A DNA stretch of 64,000 nt, taken from assembly GCF_000430745.1 (NCBI RefSeq), contig NZ_AUMP01000001.1, forward strand, positions 372,001-436,000, given 5' to 3'. A model generated the notes under the pieces. It ran no database searches. It saw only the letters and a program-made list of their open reading frames with translations, and was not told the DNA's origin. The DNA is from Fictibacillus gelatini DSM 15865. GTDB taxonomy: Bacteria > Bacillota > Bacilli > Bacillales > Fictibacillaceae. Each line of letters starts with the position of its first letter. Positions within the stretch are counted from its first letter, which is position 1. Below, in pieces: positions 55,386 to 62,605 of the stretch. The position numbers and the translations under genes are program-made.

Positions 55386-55841
55386 TTACTTCATCAATGC
55401 TTCATATACTTGTTCATCAAGTTCTTTTGCTTTTTTAAGATTGTATGTTTTTTCGTAGACGGGTTCCTGTGTAATCTTTGCTCCCCAGAACATGCTCTCA
55501 AATACTTGATCAATGTCGACTTCGATTTTTGATAATTTTAAAGAAACCCCTTCCATCGTTTCCTCTAAGATCTTTGCCTTGCCGTTGATCGAATAAACCG
55601 TCTCAAGACCGATAACCGTCATAACAACATCCGGATTTGCTTTAATGTTTGCCACAATCCGAGAGTTATTCGTTACAGTAAAGCGAATTTTCTTTTCATT
55701 ATAGCTTTTTACCCATGATATGGCAGAGACGTTTGGCCCTTTCGTAGCAGCATCCATCGTTGCCAGAAGAACGAGTTTTTCCCCTTGCAGAAACTCATAA
55801 AGCTCAGGAGTCAACTCCGTCGGAATAGGTTGTTTCGCCAT
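55386..55841 (-). CDS. Pyridoxamine 5'-phosphate oxidase-family FMN-binding protein
   Basis: 151-residue split-barrel flavin-binding-like protein (GEKLVLLATMDAATKGPNVSAISWVKSYNEKKIRFTV). Members bind FMN or F420 or heme and have varied or unknown roles. The ribosome site AAGGAGATAACG precedes the ATG. Monocistronic. I cannot name the substrate. Confidence 0.82.
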   Translation of the reverse strand: MAKQPIPTELTPELYEFLQGEKLVLLATMDAATKGPNVSAISWVKSYNEKKIRFTVTNNSRIVANIKANPDVVMTVIGLETVYSINGKAKILEETMEGVSLKLSKIEVDIDQVFESMFWGAKITQEPVYEKTYNLKKAKELDEQVYEALMK

Positions 55842-55946
55842 CGTTATCTCCTTTCCCTTACCGATGTATATGTATAATAGTCATTGTACTATTATCTCAT
55901 TATTCCATCAATTATTACCATTGATTAATTTTTCTGAAATATTGAC

Positions 55947-55976
55947 TTGCCTACCTATAACATGATGTGATATATT
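55947..55976 (+). promoter_or_regulatory. Probable promoter of the cold-shock gene
   Basis: TTGCCT (55947-55952), 18 bp spacer, TATATT (55971-55976). It implies a leader of about 100 nt, typical for csp mRNAs that refold at low temperature. Confidence 0.5.
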
Positions 55977-56086
55977 GATTTCAACCATTTAGACTTTGAT
56001 TACATGTCTTTTCTGTAAGAAAATGTTTGAAAGGTTTTATGGTAATACAAAGCACAAACCGTGCATAGTTTTTAGGAGGCAAATTA

Positions 56087-56287
56087 ATGCAGACAGGAAA
56101 AGTAAAATGGTTCAATGCAGAGAAAGGTTATGGCTTTATTGAAGTTGATGGCGGTGACGATGTATTCGTCCATTTCTCTGCAATTCAATCTGAAGGTTTT
56201 AAAACATTAGAAGAAGGCCAGGAAGTGGAATTTGAAATCGTTGATGGCGCTCGCGGACCTCAAGCCGCAAATGTTGTGAAAAAATAA
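56087..56287 (+). CDS. Cold-shock protein (CspA family)
   Basis: 66-residue single cold-shock domain, an OB-fold RNA chaperone. RNP1 KGYGFIEV (about 13-20) and RNP2 VFVHFSAI (about 26-33) are intact; the start [17 protein letters not shown] and the end PQAANVVKK are typical. AGGAGGC precedes the ATG after a long leader. Which of the Bacillus CspB/C/D paralogues it is cannot be decided safely. Confidence 0.95.
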   Translation: MQTGKVKWFNAEKGYGFIEVDGGDDVFVHFSAIQSEGFKTLEEGQEVEFEIVDGARGPQAANVVKK

Positions 56288-56302
56288 TCCTATAAACTAC
56301 AA

Positions 56303-56327
56303 AACCGGCATAGTGCCGGTTTTTTTT
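56303..56327 (+). terminator. Terminator of the cold-shock gene
   Basis: AACCGGCA / TGCCGGTT with a 3-nt loop and T8. Confidence 0.9.
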
Positions 56328-56332
56328 GTCTG

Positions 56333-56494
56333 TCAACCATCACGAAAAGTATAAATGCTCAAAATCAATAAAACAAGCCCACACAATAAACTTCCAACTA
56401 AATCAAGCCAATGAGAATACGGTGTGAAAAAGTAAAAAATAAATCCTACAAGAATGAAAATGGATAAAACAAGCTGCACCATCCAAATTTTCAT
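56333..56494 (-). CDS. Small two-helix membrane protein (53 aa)
   Basis: ATG at 56494 after GGGGGGAACAAC, stop TGA at 56335-56333. The 53-residue product has two hydrophobic segments (IWMVQLVLSIFILVGFIFYF and LVGSLLCGLVLLILSIYTF) separated by TPYSHWLD, then a short charged end. I do not recognise the family. It is convergent with the cold-shock gene. Confidence 0.65.
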   Translation of the reverse strand: MKIWMVQLVLSIFILVGFIFYFFTPYSHWLDLVGSLLCGLVLLILSIYTFRDG

Positions 56495-56575
56495 TGTTGT
56501 TCCCCCCGCCTATTTTCTCACTATATATTCAACTCCCTGGCGAATTGTGCATGTCCATCACAATAAGAAAAAAAC

Positions 56576-56601
56576 AAAAAAGCCCCTATTGACGAGAGGG
56601 C
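56576..56601 (-). terminator. Terminator of the 50-aa gene
   Basis: AGCCC / GGGCT-type stem overlapping the stop codon, with T6 on the minus strand. Confidence 0.65.
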
Positions 56602-56738
56602 TGTTTCACTCTAACTTTGTACGATTCAATTTTTTCAAGAATTTCCATTCGGTCATCGTCTGAAAACAAACCTAGTTTATGAAGGATTTTCGTGTAGTGT
56701 TCAAGTTTTAAAAATGTACTTTCCTTGCTCCATTTCAT
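56586..56738 (-). CDS. Small hypothetical protein (50 aa)
   Basis: ATG at 56738 with AAGGCGATAAAC upstream; stop TAG at 56588-56586. The product is soluble, charged and probably helical (KLEHYTKILHKLGLFSDDDRMEILEKIESYKV). The gene ends in its own hairpin terminator, which supports it being real. I do not recognise a family. It lies 80-90 bp from the membrane protein gene on the same strand, with the terminator between them. Confidence 0.65.
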   Translation of the reverse strand: MKWSKESTFLKLEHYTKILHKLGLFSDDDRMEILEKIESYKVRVKQPSRQ

Positions 56739-56890
56739 GTTTATCGCCTTCTTTCCCTAAGGAAACTTTTTTCTTTTTATGAAATATTATATGCTACACG
56801 CTACTTCTTTGACTACCGTCTTGTTTGGAAATTCCGCTTAAATTTATTTTAAACTGTAACCTTTTTATTCTCAGTTCGTCTAATAGTATG

Positions 56891-56940
56891 TACCCCCCTT
56901 TTTAATATAAGAAAAAAAGCCCCTAGCCAGGGCTTTTTTT
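56891..56940 (+). ncRNA. Candidate C-rich small RNA, unit A
   Basis: The C-box CCCCCCTTTTT (56893-56903) is followed by an A-rich spacer and a compact terminator (AAAAAAAGCCC / GGGCTTTTTTT, 56912-56940). A weak -10 (TCTAAT, 56879-56884) precedes. About 50 nt, no frame. It resembles units B and C in order of parts but lacks their upstream boxes. Confidence 0.55.
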
Positions 56941-56959
56941 CGTTTTCAGGAAGTCTATC

Positions 56960-56991
56960 TGTCACAAAATCAAGATGGTTATCAAAAAAAT
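56960..56991 (+). promoter_or_regulatory. Upstream boxes of sRNA unit B
   Basis: TGTCACAAAA (56960-56969) and TTATCAAAAAAAT (56979-56991), 45 bp before the -10 measured from the second box. The same two boxes recur with identical spacing before unit C. Confidence 0.6.
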
Positions 56992-57020
56992 TAGATCATC
57001 CGTTATTTTCCCCACCCAAC

Positions 57021-57029
57021 TGTTATAAT
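57021..57029 (+). promoter_or_regulatory. Extended -10 promoter of sRNA unit B
   Basis: TGTTATAAT; no clear -35. Confidence 0.6.
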
Positions 57030-57035
57030 AAGGAC

Positions 57036-57093
57036 AACCCTATACCCCCTTTTTAAATAAAGCATAAAAAAAGCCCTATCCGGGGCTTTTTTT
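57036..57093 (+). ncRNA. Candidate C-rich small RNA, unit B
   Basis: Predicted about 58 nt: a short CCCTAT, then CCCCCTTTTT (57045-57054), an A-rich linker and the terminator AAAAAAAGCCC / GGGCTTTTTTT (57066-57093). The C-rich single-stranded part is complementary to strong Shine-Dalgarno sequences, as in Gram-positive regulatory RNAs with C-rich regions (RoxS/RsaE class). Not a sequence match to those, as far as I can judge. Confidence 0.65.
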
Positions 57094-57111
57094 GTGCGTT
57101 TTTTTTTGCCA

Positions 57112-57143
57112 TGTCACAAAAAAGAGACTCTTATCAAAAAAAT
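57112..57143 (+). promoter_or_regulatory. Upstream boxes of sRNA unit C
   Basis: TGTCACAAAA (57112-57121) and TTATCAAAAAAAT (57131-57143), each exactly 152 bp after its counterpart at unit B. Confidence 0.6.
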
Positions 57144-57172
57144 CACATATTCAAATCGTTGTCCTTGAAATT

Positions 57173-57181
57173 TGCTATATT
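57173..57181 (+). promoter_or_regulatory. Extended -10 promoter of sRNA unit C
   Basis: TGCTATATT, exactly 152 bp from the unit B element. TTGTCC-N16-TATAGA overlaps as an alternative. Confidence 0.55.
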
Positions 57182-57187
57182 ATAGAC

Positions 57188-57266
57188 ATCCCTATCAACC
57201 CCCTTTTTCATCGTAGATGAAAGAAAAAAAGCTTCAAAGGCTACTTTAGCCTTTGAAGCTTTTTTT
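57188..57266 (+). ncRNA. Candidate C-rich small RNA, unit C
   Basis: Predicted about 79 nt: ATCCCTATCAA, then CCCCCTTTTT (57199-57208), a small hairpin (TTTCATC / GATGAAA) and a 20-bp perfect terminator stem (57224-57243 with 57247-57266). The terminator also ends the convergent dsbA-like gene. Confidence 0.65.
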
Positions 57267-57311
57267 GTATTGAAAAAGGAGCGAAAATGTTCATCATTTC
57301 CGCTCCATTGA

Positions 57312-57944
57312 TTAATGGCATTGATCCCCTTCACAAAACTCCATCTTTGACTCGCGGATCGCACAACGAATCGCTTTTTCGATCGTTTCTTTCGGATGGA
57401 GCCCGCGCAGGATTCTGTCCCCAATGACAATTGTAGGAACGACCGTAATATTCGCTTCTTCTATTGCATGCTGAAGTAATTTTCTATGTTCATCTTTATA
57501 TTTACGGAGTTGGAGTGCCTCCCTAAATGTTTCTTCATGTAAACCCAGTTGGCCGGCTATTTTTGTCAATATCTCGATATTGCCTATATCCAGCCCTTTT
57601 TGGAACAATCCAGTAAAAACAGAGTGGGAATATTCCTTTCCCTTTCCATGTTCTTTCGCAAATAAATGCCCTTCATGAGCAAGGTGTGTATAGGGCAGAG
57701 GAGAGAATTGCGGCAGCTGAATCGAAATTCCGAGTTTTTCAGCGCGTGGCTTTACAGATTCCTTCCAGTCGTTTTGAATGTATTCTCCTTCCGGTCGCAA
57801 AGGTTCAGCCGGGTACGGATATAGTTCAAACGGCATCCATTCCATTTCTGCATCCTTTCCTTCTATTGCTTCCTTAAGCGGCGTCTCCGCCATAAAACAA
57901 TAAGGGCAGACGAAATCGGAATAGACTTTTACTTGTATCGTCAC
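57312..57944 (-). CDS. DsbA-family oxidoreductase (FrnE-like)
   Basis: 210-residue thioredoxin-fold protein with the CPYC active site at about residues 13-16 (YSDFVCPYCFMAE) and an inserted helical domain. The cis-Pro region is VVPTIVIGDRILRG. No signal peptide, so cytoplasmic, as for FrnE-type 2-hydroxychromene isomerase-like proteins. GTG start with AAAGGAGG 9 nt upstream. An extra C-terminal CEGDQCH is present. Partner and substrate unknown. Confidence 0.88.
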   Translation of the reverse strand: MTIQVKVYSDFVCPYCFMAETPLKEAIEGKDAEMEWMPFELYPYPAEPLRPEGEYIQNDWKESVKPRAEKLGISIQLPQFSPLPYTHLAHEGHLFAKEHGKGKEYSHSVFTGLFQKGLDIGNIEILTKIAGQLGLHEETFREALQLRKYKDEHRKLLQHAIEEANITVVPTIVIGDRILRGLHPKETIEKAIRCAIRESKMEFCEGDQCH

Positions 57945-58008
57945 GAAAAAAAGCCTCCTTTGTCTACGACTAGTTCAAGCATACCATTGTTTTTTTTGTT
58001 AGAAAAAC

Positions 58009-58040
58009 AAAAAGCCTAATCAAGAACGATTAAGCTTTTT
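58009..58040 (-). terminator. Terminator of the 102-aa gene
   Basis: AAAAAGC-CTAATC / GATTA-GCTTTTT stem with T-rich flank on the minus strand. Confidence 0.7.
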
Positions 58041-58347
58041 AATCAAGAATACCCATTGATTCGATATGTTCTCTCGTTTCGGGCTGGCCTAGATCGTGAA
58101 TCATTTTATATATTTTCTTCATTGCTTCATCATATTCATCATTCGATTGGTCATTATGATATTCAAGAAAAGGGACGTGGGCCCGCCAAAACGTTTTTGT
58201 AGCTGATCTGTCACATTCGTCAAACAGCTTTTTTAGCTCAATGACATCACGATCCGTCGCTTCAATTTCAAATTCAAAGCCTGAAGCCGTTTTATCCGGG
58301 TGTATTTCACCAGATTCAACATTCACATAATACCTTTTCCTATCCAA
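58039..58347 (-). CDS. Conserved hypothetical protein (102 aa)
   Basis: Soluble acidic protein (LDRKRYYVNVESGEIHPDKTASGFEFEIEATDRDVIELKKLF...). A TTG start at 58347 is chosen, since AAAGGGAG is 9 nt upstream; the ATG at 58356 touches that site, and the frame running to 58539 overlaps ycgQ and is not credible. I do not recognise a function. Confidence 0.7.
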   Translation of the reverse strand: MDRKRYYVNVESGEIHPDKTASGFEFEIEATDRDVIELKKLFDECDRSATKTFWRAHVPFLEYHNDQSNDEYDEAMKKIYKMIHDLGQPETREHIESMGILD

Positions 58348-58413
58348 TACGTTCATCTCCCTTTGTAACTTCTTACTTATTACTCTTTGTCGTTTAAGAA
58401 AAAAGTATGCTTC

Positions 58414-58446
58414 ATAAAAAAAGATGCTGCGCGATAGCAACATCTT
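58414..58446 (-). terminator. Terminator of ycgRQ
   Basis: AAGATGCTGC / GCAACATCTT stem (one wobble) with T7 on the minus strand. Confidence 0.75.
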
Positions 58447-59302
58447 AGTAACCCCGATACACATATTGATCTTTTGGCGGTGAGGTTCTTTGCCATTGAT
58501 CCACTTGAACGTACGGAATGTCCATCTTAAATGGGGCATAATACATTTCAGACAACTTTCCTTTTATGATTACCCATTCATCATTTTTTAACTTCGTACC
58601 TTCAGGCATGTCCGCAAGCATTCCAAAAACGCCTGAATCGGCGACACAATGGATGATGCCAAAGCGGAAAACGAATATTTGGCTTTTTTTCGTGCTTGGA
58701 TCATTATAGACAAACCCTTTAAATTGAATCGTCTTATCGTCAAATTCTCCAGGAAAATTGTAAATTGTTTCCATACCTTTTAAATAGTTTTTATCATCAA
58801 GCACGATTGTATTTTTATCAATATATGCTTTTTTCTCTTTATTCATCAAATCGGCATAGGCCTCTTTTCCAAAATAGCCGCTCGTATCCGGACGTAAAAA
58901 TTGCGGCTTTGCGTAAGGGTCTCCTTTTCCTTCGTTATACGTTGGAAAATGGAAGCCTTTCGCTTTGACGATATTCGAATTAAGCGTCGCAATCGGGAAA
59001 AAGATTCCTGAAACAATAGGATAAATCATAATCGCATAGACGAAGAGCTTCTTATACCATGTATCTTCCTTTGAATGATGATGGCCACAATCATGGTGGC
59101 TGCATCCATGTCCATGCTGCCCGCCTTCTTTGTCTTCTTTTGCAACAATAATAAATTGAACGACCGTTAAGGCCCCTGCAGCGACCATCGCGCTCAGACT
59201 TAAATAAGAGTACTTCATATTAATATATTTACTTATATTTCCCGACGTATGGAGATGCATAAGAAAAAAGGTAAATCCCATTAAAATATATGCGCGTATC
59301 AA
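58445..59302 (-). CDS. ycgQ: UPF0703 protein YcgQ (DUF1980, metal-related)
   Basis: 285 residues, the same as recalled for B. subtilis YcgQ. Three N-terminal/central membrane helices, a His/Cys-rich loop HGHGCSHHDCGHHH (about 65-80) suited to metal binding, then a C-terminal OB-like soluble domain (FRFGIIHCVADSGVFGML). A TTG start at 59302 is favoured, because GGAGG lies 8 nt upstream; the GTG at 59311 touches it. Partner of the permease YcgR, 12 bp upstream. Actual substrate not known. Confidence 0.86.
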   Translation of the reverse strand: MIRAYILMGFTFFLMHLHTSGNISKYINMKYSYLSLSAMVAAGALTVVQFIIVAKEDKEGGQHGHGCSHHDCGHHHSKEDTWYKKLFVYAIMIYPIVSGIFFPIATLNSNIVKAKGFHFPTYNEGKGDPYAKPQFLRPDTSGYFGKEAYADLMNKEKKAYIDKNTIVLDDKNYLKGMETIYNFPGEFDDKTIQFKGFVYNDPSTKKSQIFVFRFGIIHCVADSGVFGMLADMPEGTKLKNDEWVIIKGKLSEMYYAPFKMDIPYVQVDQWQRTSPPKDQYVYRGY

Positions 59303-59314
59303 TTTGGCCACCTC

Positions 59315-60202
59315 CTATATTAACAGCGAGAATAAAAATACGACGAGAGTAACGGAACCGACAACCAATAGAACAAAACGCGTTTTAAACGTACCGAGCA
59401 TCATTAGCAAGTTTTTAATATCGACCATTGGCCCGAACACGAGAAACGCTAAAATGGAACTTGTCGAAAATATACTCCGGAACGAGGAGCCGATAAAGGC
59501 GTCCGCTTCCGAACAAAGTGACAATATAAAAGCAAGTGCCATCATGACAAGAGTGGAGGAAACTTTCCCATTTCCGATCGACAATAATGTCGATGTTTTT
59601 ACATAGGTTTGGACACATGCCGCTATAAGCGCGCCAATGACTAAATATTTCCCCATTGAGAAAAATTCATCAACAGCATGCTTTAACGTCTCCCATATTT
59701 TCTCTTTTATCGAAAGGCTTTCATGAGAATGGCGATGCCCGGCATCAAAGGCTTTTAACCCGTCTCCTTTATAGAAAAAGGCGATGATAAGCCCGACGAA
59801 CACCGAAACAACAATCGCTCCAAGCGCCCGGTAAAGCGGCATTTCCCATGTGCTTCCAAAGGCGACGTATGTTGAAAACAAGACGACTGGGTTGATGATC
59901 GGCCCAGTTAACATGAAAGCGATACCGGCATGCAGCGGCACCCCTTTTGCCGCTAATTTCCTGACAATCGGAACAATCCCGCATTCACAGGAGGGGAAGA
60001 AAATCCCGACAAATGAAGCGAATAAAACCGATAGCACTTTATTTTTCGGCATGATTCTGGCCACCATGTCTTCAGTTATAAACATTTGAATAAATCCTGC
60101 AATAAACACGCCAATTAATACAAATGGCAGTGCCTCGATCAAAATAGAAACAAAAATGGTATTCATTTGCAAAAACGATTGCGGCAATGCAAAAAACAAC
60201 AC
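59315..60202 (-). CDS. ycgR: UPF0718 permease YcgR
   Basis: 295-residue permease with about eight transmembrane helices; the motifs FPSCECGIVPIVRKL and AFMLTGPIINPVVL are hallmarks of this family. A GTG start at 60202 with GAGGAGG 8 nt upstream fits B. subtilis YcgR; the frame to 60277 is not needed. Co-transcribed with ycgQ, and the pair may export or import a metal or metal-linked solute. The promoter sits between this gene and the repeat array. Confidence 0.88.
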   Translation of the reverse strand: MLFFALPQSFLQMNTIFVSILIEALPFVLIGVFIAGFIQMFITEDMVARIMPKNKVLSVLFASFVGIFFPSCECGIVPIVRKLAAKGVPLHAGIAFMLTGPIINPVVLFSTYVAFGSTWEMPLYRALGAIVVSVFVGLIIAFFYKGDGLKAFDAGHRHSHESLSIKEKIWETLKHAVDEFFSMGKYLVIGALIAACVQTYVKTSTLLSIGNGKVSSTLVMMALAFILSLCSEADAFIGSSFRSIFSTSSILAFLVFGPMVDIKNLLMMLGTFKTRFVLLVVGSVTLVVFLFSLLI

Positions 60203-60238
60203 TCCTATTGCCTCCTCTTCTATCAAACTACCTAAGTA

Positions 60239-60268
60239 ACTATACGAAAAAATGCATAGTTCGTCCAA
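60239..60268 (-). promoter_or_regulatory. Promoter of ycgRQ
   Basis: TTGGAC (60268-60263), 18 bp spacer, TATAGT (60244-60239). An inverted AACTAT / ATAGTT pair (60238-60261) overlaps it and could be an operator. Transcription from here leaves the repeat array outside the ycgRQ mRNA. Confidence 0.6.
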
Positions 60269-60306
60269 TAAAATCAATTGGAAATTAAAGGGCTCACTTC
60301 TCGAAT

Positions 60307-60950
60307 TTTAACCTTGAGATGTCCCCTCTTGGACAATTTTGAAGCTTGCCTCTTTTTTTTGTCCTTGAGAACCCCTCTCTTGGACATACTCGGGCATTCT
60401 CTCTTGTTTTTTGTCCTTGAGAACTCCTTTCTTGGACAATTTTGAAGCCCGCCTCTTGTTTTTTGTTCTTGAGAACTCTTCTCTTGGACATATTCAGGCA
60501 TCGCCTCTTGATTTTTGTCCTTGAGAACTCCTCTCTTGGACATATTCAGGCATCGTCTCTTGTTTTTTGTCCTTGAGAACCCCTCTCTTGGACATATTCA
60601 GGCATCGTCTCTTGTTTTTTGTCCTTGAGAACTCCTCTCTTGGACATATTCAGGCATTCTCTCTTAATTTTTGTCCTTGAGAACTCTTCTCTTGGACATA
60701 TTCAGGCATCGTCTCGAGGTCACTGAAAAAGTCCAAGAAATTTTCAAAAATGCTTTTTCCTAAAAAATACATCCCCACTTTGGTAAGCGAAATGCATTGT
60801 AAACACGATGCTATCCCCCACTTCCTAAGTGAAAAATACTGTTTTTTTGGGTTTTGGTTTTTCGAAAATTTTAGTTTTTTATTAAAAGGAACTTTGTCAG
60901 TGGCTTCCATCATCTCTTGTTTTTTGTCCTTGAGAACTCCTTTATGGGCA
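60307..60950. repeat. 52-bp-period tandem array of hairpin units
   Basis: Units begin at 60307 (degenerate), 60359, 60411, 60463, 60515, 60567, 60619, 60671 and, after a 201-bp insertion, 60924. Each has a 28-bp conserved half (TGTCC / GGACA arms with inner GAGA / TCTC and an ACTCC or GGAGT loop depending on strand) and a 24-bp linker of two types (ATTCAGGCAT... or TTTGAAGC...). Period 52 is not a multiple of 3, and the frames drawn through it are not genes. Confidence 0.9.
60707..60916. mobile_element. MITE-like insertion within the repeat array
   Basis: The direct repeats CATCGTCTC (60707-60715) and CATCATCTC (60908-60916) bound 192 bp (60716-60907) with terminal inverted repeats GAGGTCACTGAAAAAGT and, from the other end, GAAGCCACTGACAAAGT (3 mismatches in 17). 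Removing 201 bp restores the 52-bp phase of the array. No coding frame. Confidence 0.75.
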
Positions 60951-60954
60951 AAAC

Positions 60955-60988
60955 AAAGCCGCTGCGACAACTTTTCACAGCGGCTTTT
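60955..60988 (-). terminator. Terminator of the DUF1992 gene
   Basis: AAGCCGCTG / CAGCGGCTT stem with a 13-nt loop; the T run on the minus strand is interrupted. Confidence 0.65.
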
Positions 60989-60990
60989 GC

Positions 60991-61404
60991 TTATAAATAA
61001 TCGTTGATATTTAATTTTCGCTTTTGCGCGCTCGGAGGACAGCTGAGATTGTGGTTTACGATTTTTTTATTGATTTCTTCAACCGTTTTTCGAATGTTGT
61101 ATTCCACTGTATATGACTTCAATTCTTCTTTCAATGCTTCAATTTCTTTGCTCAATTTTACCCATGACGGAAGGATATGATTATCTTTCATGATTTTGTT
61201 CAAACGTTTTTGCGGATTATAGGAAATGTCATCATCATCAAATTGGATCGGTTTTCCTTTCCCTGGCAAATGATCGAATGCCCCATCTTTTTCCGCTCGT
61301 TTAATGATCGCCGTAATATGGTCTTCGTAATACCAGCCTGTTTGCTCGTCTTTCATGAGAATCTCTTTCTTTTGCAGCTCTTTTTCAAGTTGGTCTTTTT
61401 TCAT
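60991..61404 (-). CDS. DUF1992 (DnaJ-related) protein
   Basis: 137 residues, soluble and charged. The DUF1992 signature is clear (AIIKRAEKDGAFDHLPGKGKPIQFDDD, then NPQKRLNKIMKDNHILPSWVKL). Called DnaJ-family in databases because of DNAJC28, but there is no J domain here. The start at 61404 has GAGGAGGC 6 nt upstream; the frame to 61422 adds six residues over that site. Function unknown. The repeat array lies just downstream. Confidence 0.88.
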   Translation of the reverse strand: MKKDQLEKELQKKEILMKDEQTGWYYEDHITAIIKRAEKDGAFDHLPGKGKPIQFDDDDISYNPQKRLNKIMKDNHILPSWVKLSKEIEALKEELKSYTVEYNIRKTVEEINKKIVNHNLSCPPSAQKRKLNINDYL

Positions 61405-61511
61405 ACAAATGCCTCCTCTCATTTTGTAGGATGCAGAACTACGAAGCTTTTCTTATTTTCATCATACGATTGAAAGCGTTTTCCTTCTACGGTAAGATGT
61501 GACAATATATC

Positions 61512-61542
61512 AAAAACCACCGGATACGTGTTCCGATGGTTT
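61512..61542 (-). terminator. Terminator of yfiY
   Basis: AACCACCGGA / TCCGATGGTT stem (one wobble) followed by T5 on the minus strand. Confidence 0.7.
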
Positions 61543-61550
61543 TGGCCAGC

Positions 61551-62516
61551 TTATTTAATATGAAAATAATTCTCGATGTCATCGAGCATCAGGTTTGCGG
61601 CAATGACGCCTCCCGCAGTATTCCAAACCGCGTCGTCCACGCGATGGGCATTGCCTTTTTTGACAACGCTTAAGTTTTTCCATAATGGATCATTCGTCCA
61701 TTCTTTTTCCATTTTCGTCCCTTTTCCATCCCCCGGCTCGTACGTAAAGTAGAACATAATATCCCCATCCATATCCGGAATTCGCTCTCTCGTAACGTCA
61801 TCGGCAAAGCCGTCATTATCCTGGACTTTAGGACGGGCAAAGCCGAGCTGGTCAAAAATTACCCCTGAAAATGTATTTTTGTAATAAATCCGTGCGATTC
61901 CCGGCATAAAGCGAACGAGGGAAACTTTTGTATTCAGCTTATCTCCAGCCTTTTCTTTGATCGATTTGACGCGATTGTCAAAGTCATCCAATACTTTTTG
62001 ACCCTCTTTTTCTTTATTTAACGCTTTTGCATAAAGTTTGAAGTTATCCTTCCAATTTCCTCTTAAATCTTCGGAAAATACAGTTGGCGCGATTTTGCTT
62101 AATTGACCATAAATTTTTTCCTGACGCATTTTATTCCCGATAATCAAGTCCGGCTTTAATGCCATGATCGCTTCAAGGTTGACGTTACTTTCTTCACCGA
62201 CGACCTTAACGCCTTTCATTTTATCTTTAATATGGTTATACCACGGATCTCCTTCCCATGATTTAACCGCGCCAACAGGTTTAATTCCCATGGCGAGCAC
62301 AGCTTCGGTTCCTTCATTCGTTAAAACGACAACTCGTTTATGGCTTTTCACTTTTGTTGTACCCATTGCATGCTTAACCGTGTACGACTTTGAAGAATCA
62401 GTGTTTGATGATTCTTCGTTTCCGCCATCTTTTCCTACGCAAGCCGATAGCGATAGCAAGAGAATGAGCGTCATGAAAAAGATACCCATTTTTTTATATG
62501 TAGCCTTTGAAACCAT
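61551..62516 (-). CDS. yfiY: Ferric siderophore-binding lipoprotein, YfiY-like
   Basis: 321-residue class III (FhuD/BtuF-fold) solute-binding protein. Signal peptide with lipobox LSAC (MTLILLLSLSAC) and the fold's RVVVLTNEGTEAVLAMGIKPVGA opening. The order with divergent YfiZ and YfhA permeases follows the B. subtilis schizokinen/arthrobactin system, so a hydroxamate-citrate siderophore is likely. The start at 62516 has GGGGAGAG; the frame to 62639 crosses the promoter and is not used. Confidence 0.9.
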   Translation of the reverse strand: MVSKATYKKMGIFFMTLILLLSLSACVGKDGGNEESSNTDSSKSYTVKHAMGTTKVKSHKRVVVLTNEGTEAVLAMGIKPVGAVKSWEGDPWYNHIKDKMKGVKVVGEESNVNLEAIMALKPDLIIGNKMRQEKIYGQLSKIAPTVFSEDLRGNWKDNFKLYAKALNKEKEGQKVLDDFDNRVKSIKEKAGDKLNTKVSLVRFMPGIARIYYKNTFSGVIFDQLGFARPKVQDNDGFADDVTRERIPDMDGDIMFYFTYEPGDGKGTKMEKEWTNDPLWKNLSVVKKGNAHRVDDAVWNTAGGVIAANLMLDDIENYFHIK

Positions 62517-62541
62517 TTTCTTTCTCTCCCCTATCTTTTGT

Positions 62542-62556
62542 TGATAATGAATATCA
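62542..62556. promoter_or_regulatory. Fur box in the yfiY leader
   Basis: TGATAATGAATATCA, one mismatch to TGATAATnATTATCA. It lies about 6-20 bases downstream of the predicted yfiY start. Confidence 0.8.
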
Positions 62557-62568
62557 TTTACAGTTAGT

Positions 62569-62597
62569 ATCATAAATGTATAGAGTAACTGTGTCAA
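62569..62597 (-). promoter_or_regulatory. yfiY promoter
   Basis: TTGACA (62597-62592), 17 bp spacer, TATGAT (62574-62569). Confidence 0.8.
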
Positions 62598-62605
62598 TAT
62601 ATAAT

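Noticed and set aside
56891-57266. Identification as RoxS/RsaE, CsfG or FsrA
   Set aside because: Only the C-rich feature is shared. I cannot match the flanking sequence or structure to these families, so they are left as unnamed candidates.
58348-58539. N-terminal extension of the 102-aa protein to 58539
   Set aside because: It would overlap ycgQ and its terminator and has no ribosome site; a good site stands before the TTG at 58347.
60307-60950. CRISPR array
   Set aside because: Spacing is regular, but the linkers are near-identical copies of two types, not unique spacers, and no cas gene is in the window.
60274-60970. Coding frames with repeated MSKRGVLKDK-like peptides through the 52-bp array
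   Set aside because: The period is not a multiple of three, so the peptides only reflect the repeat read in shifting frames. Ribosome sites are lacking and the region lies between a terminator and a promoter.
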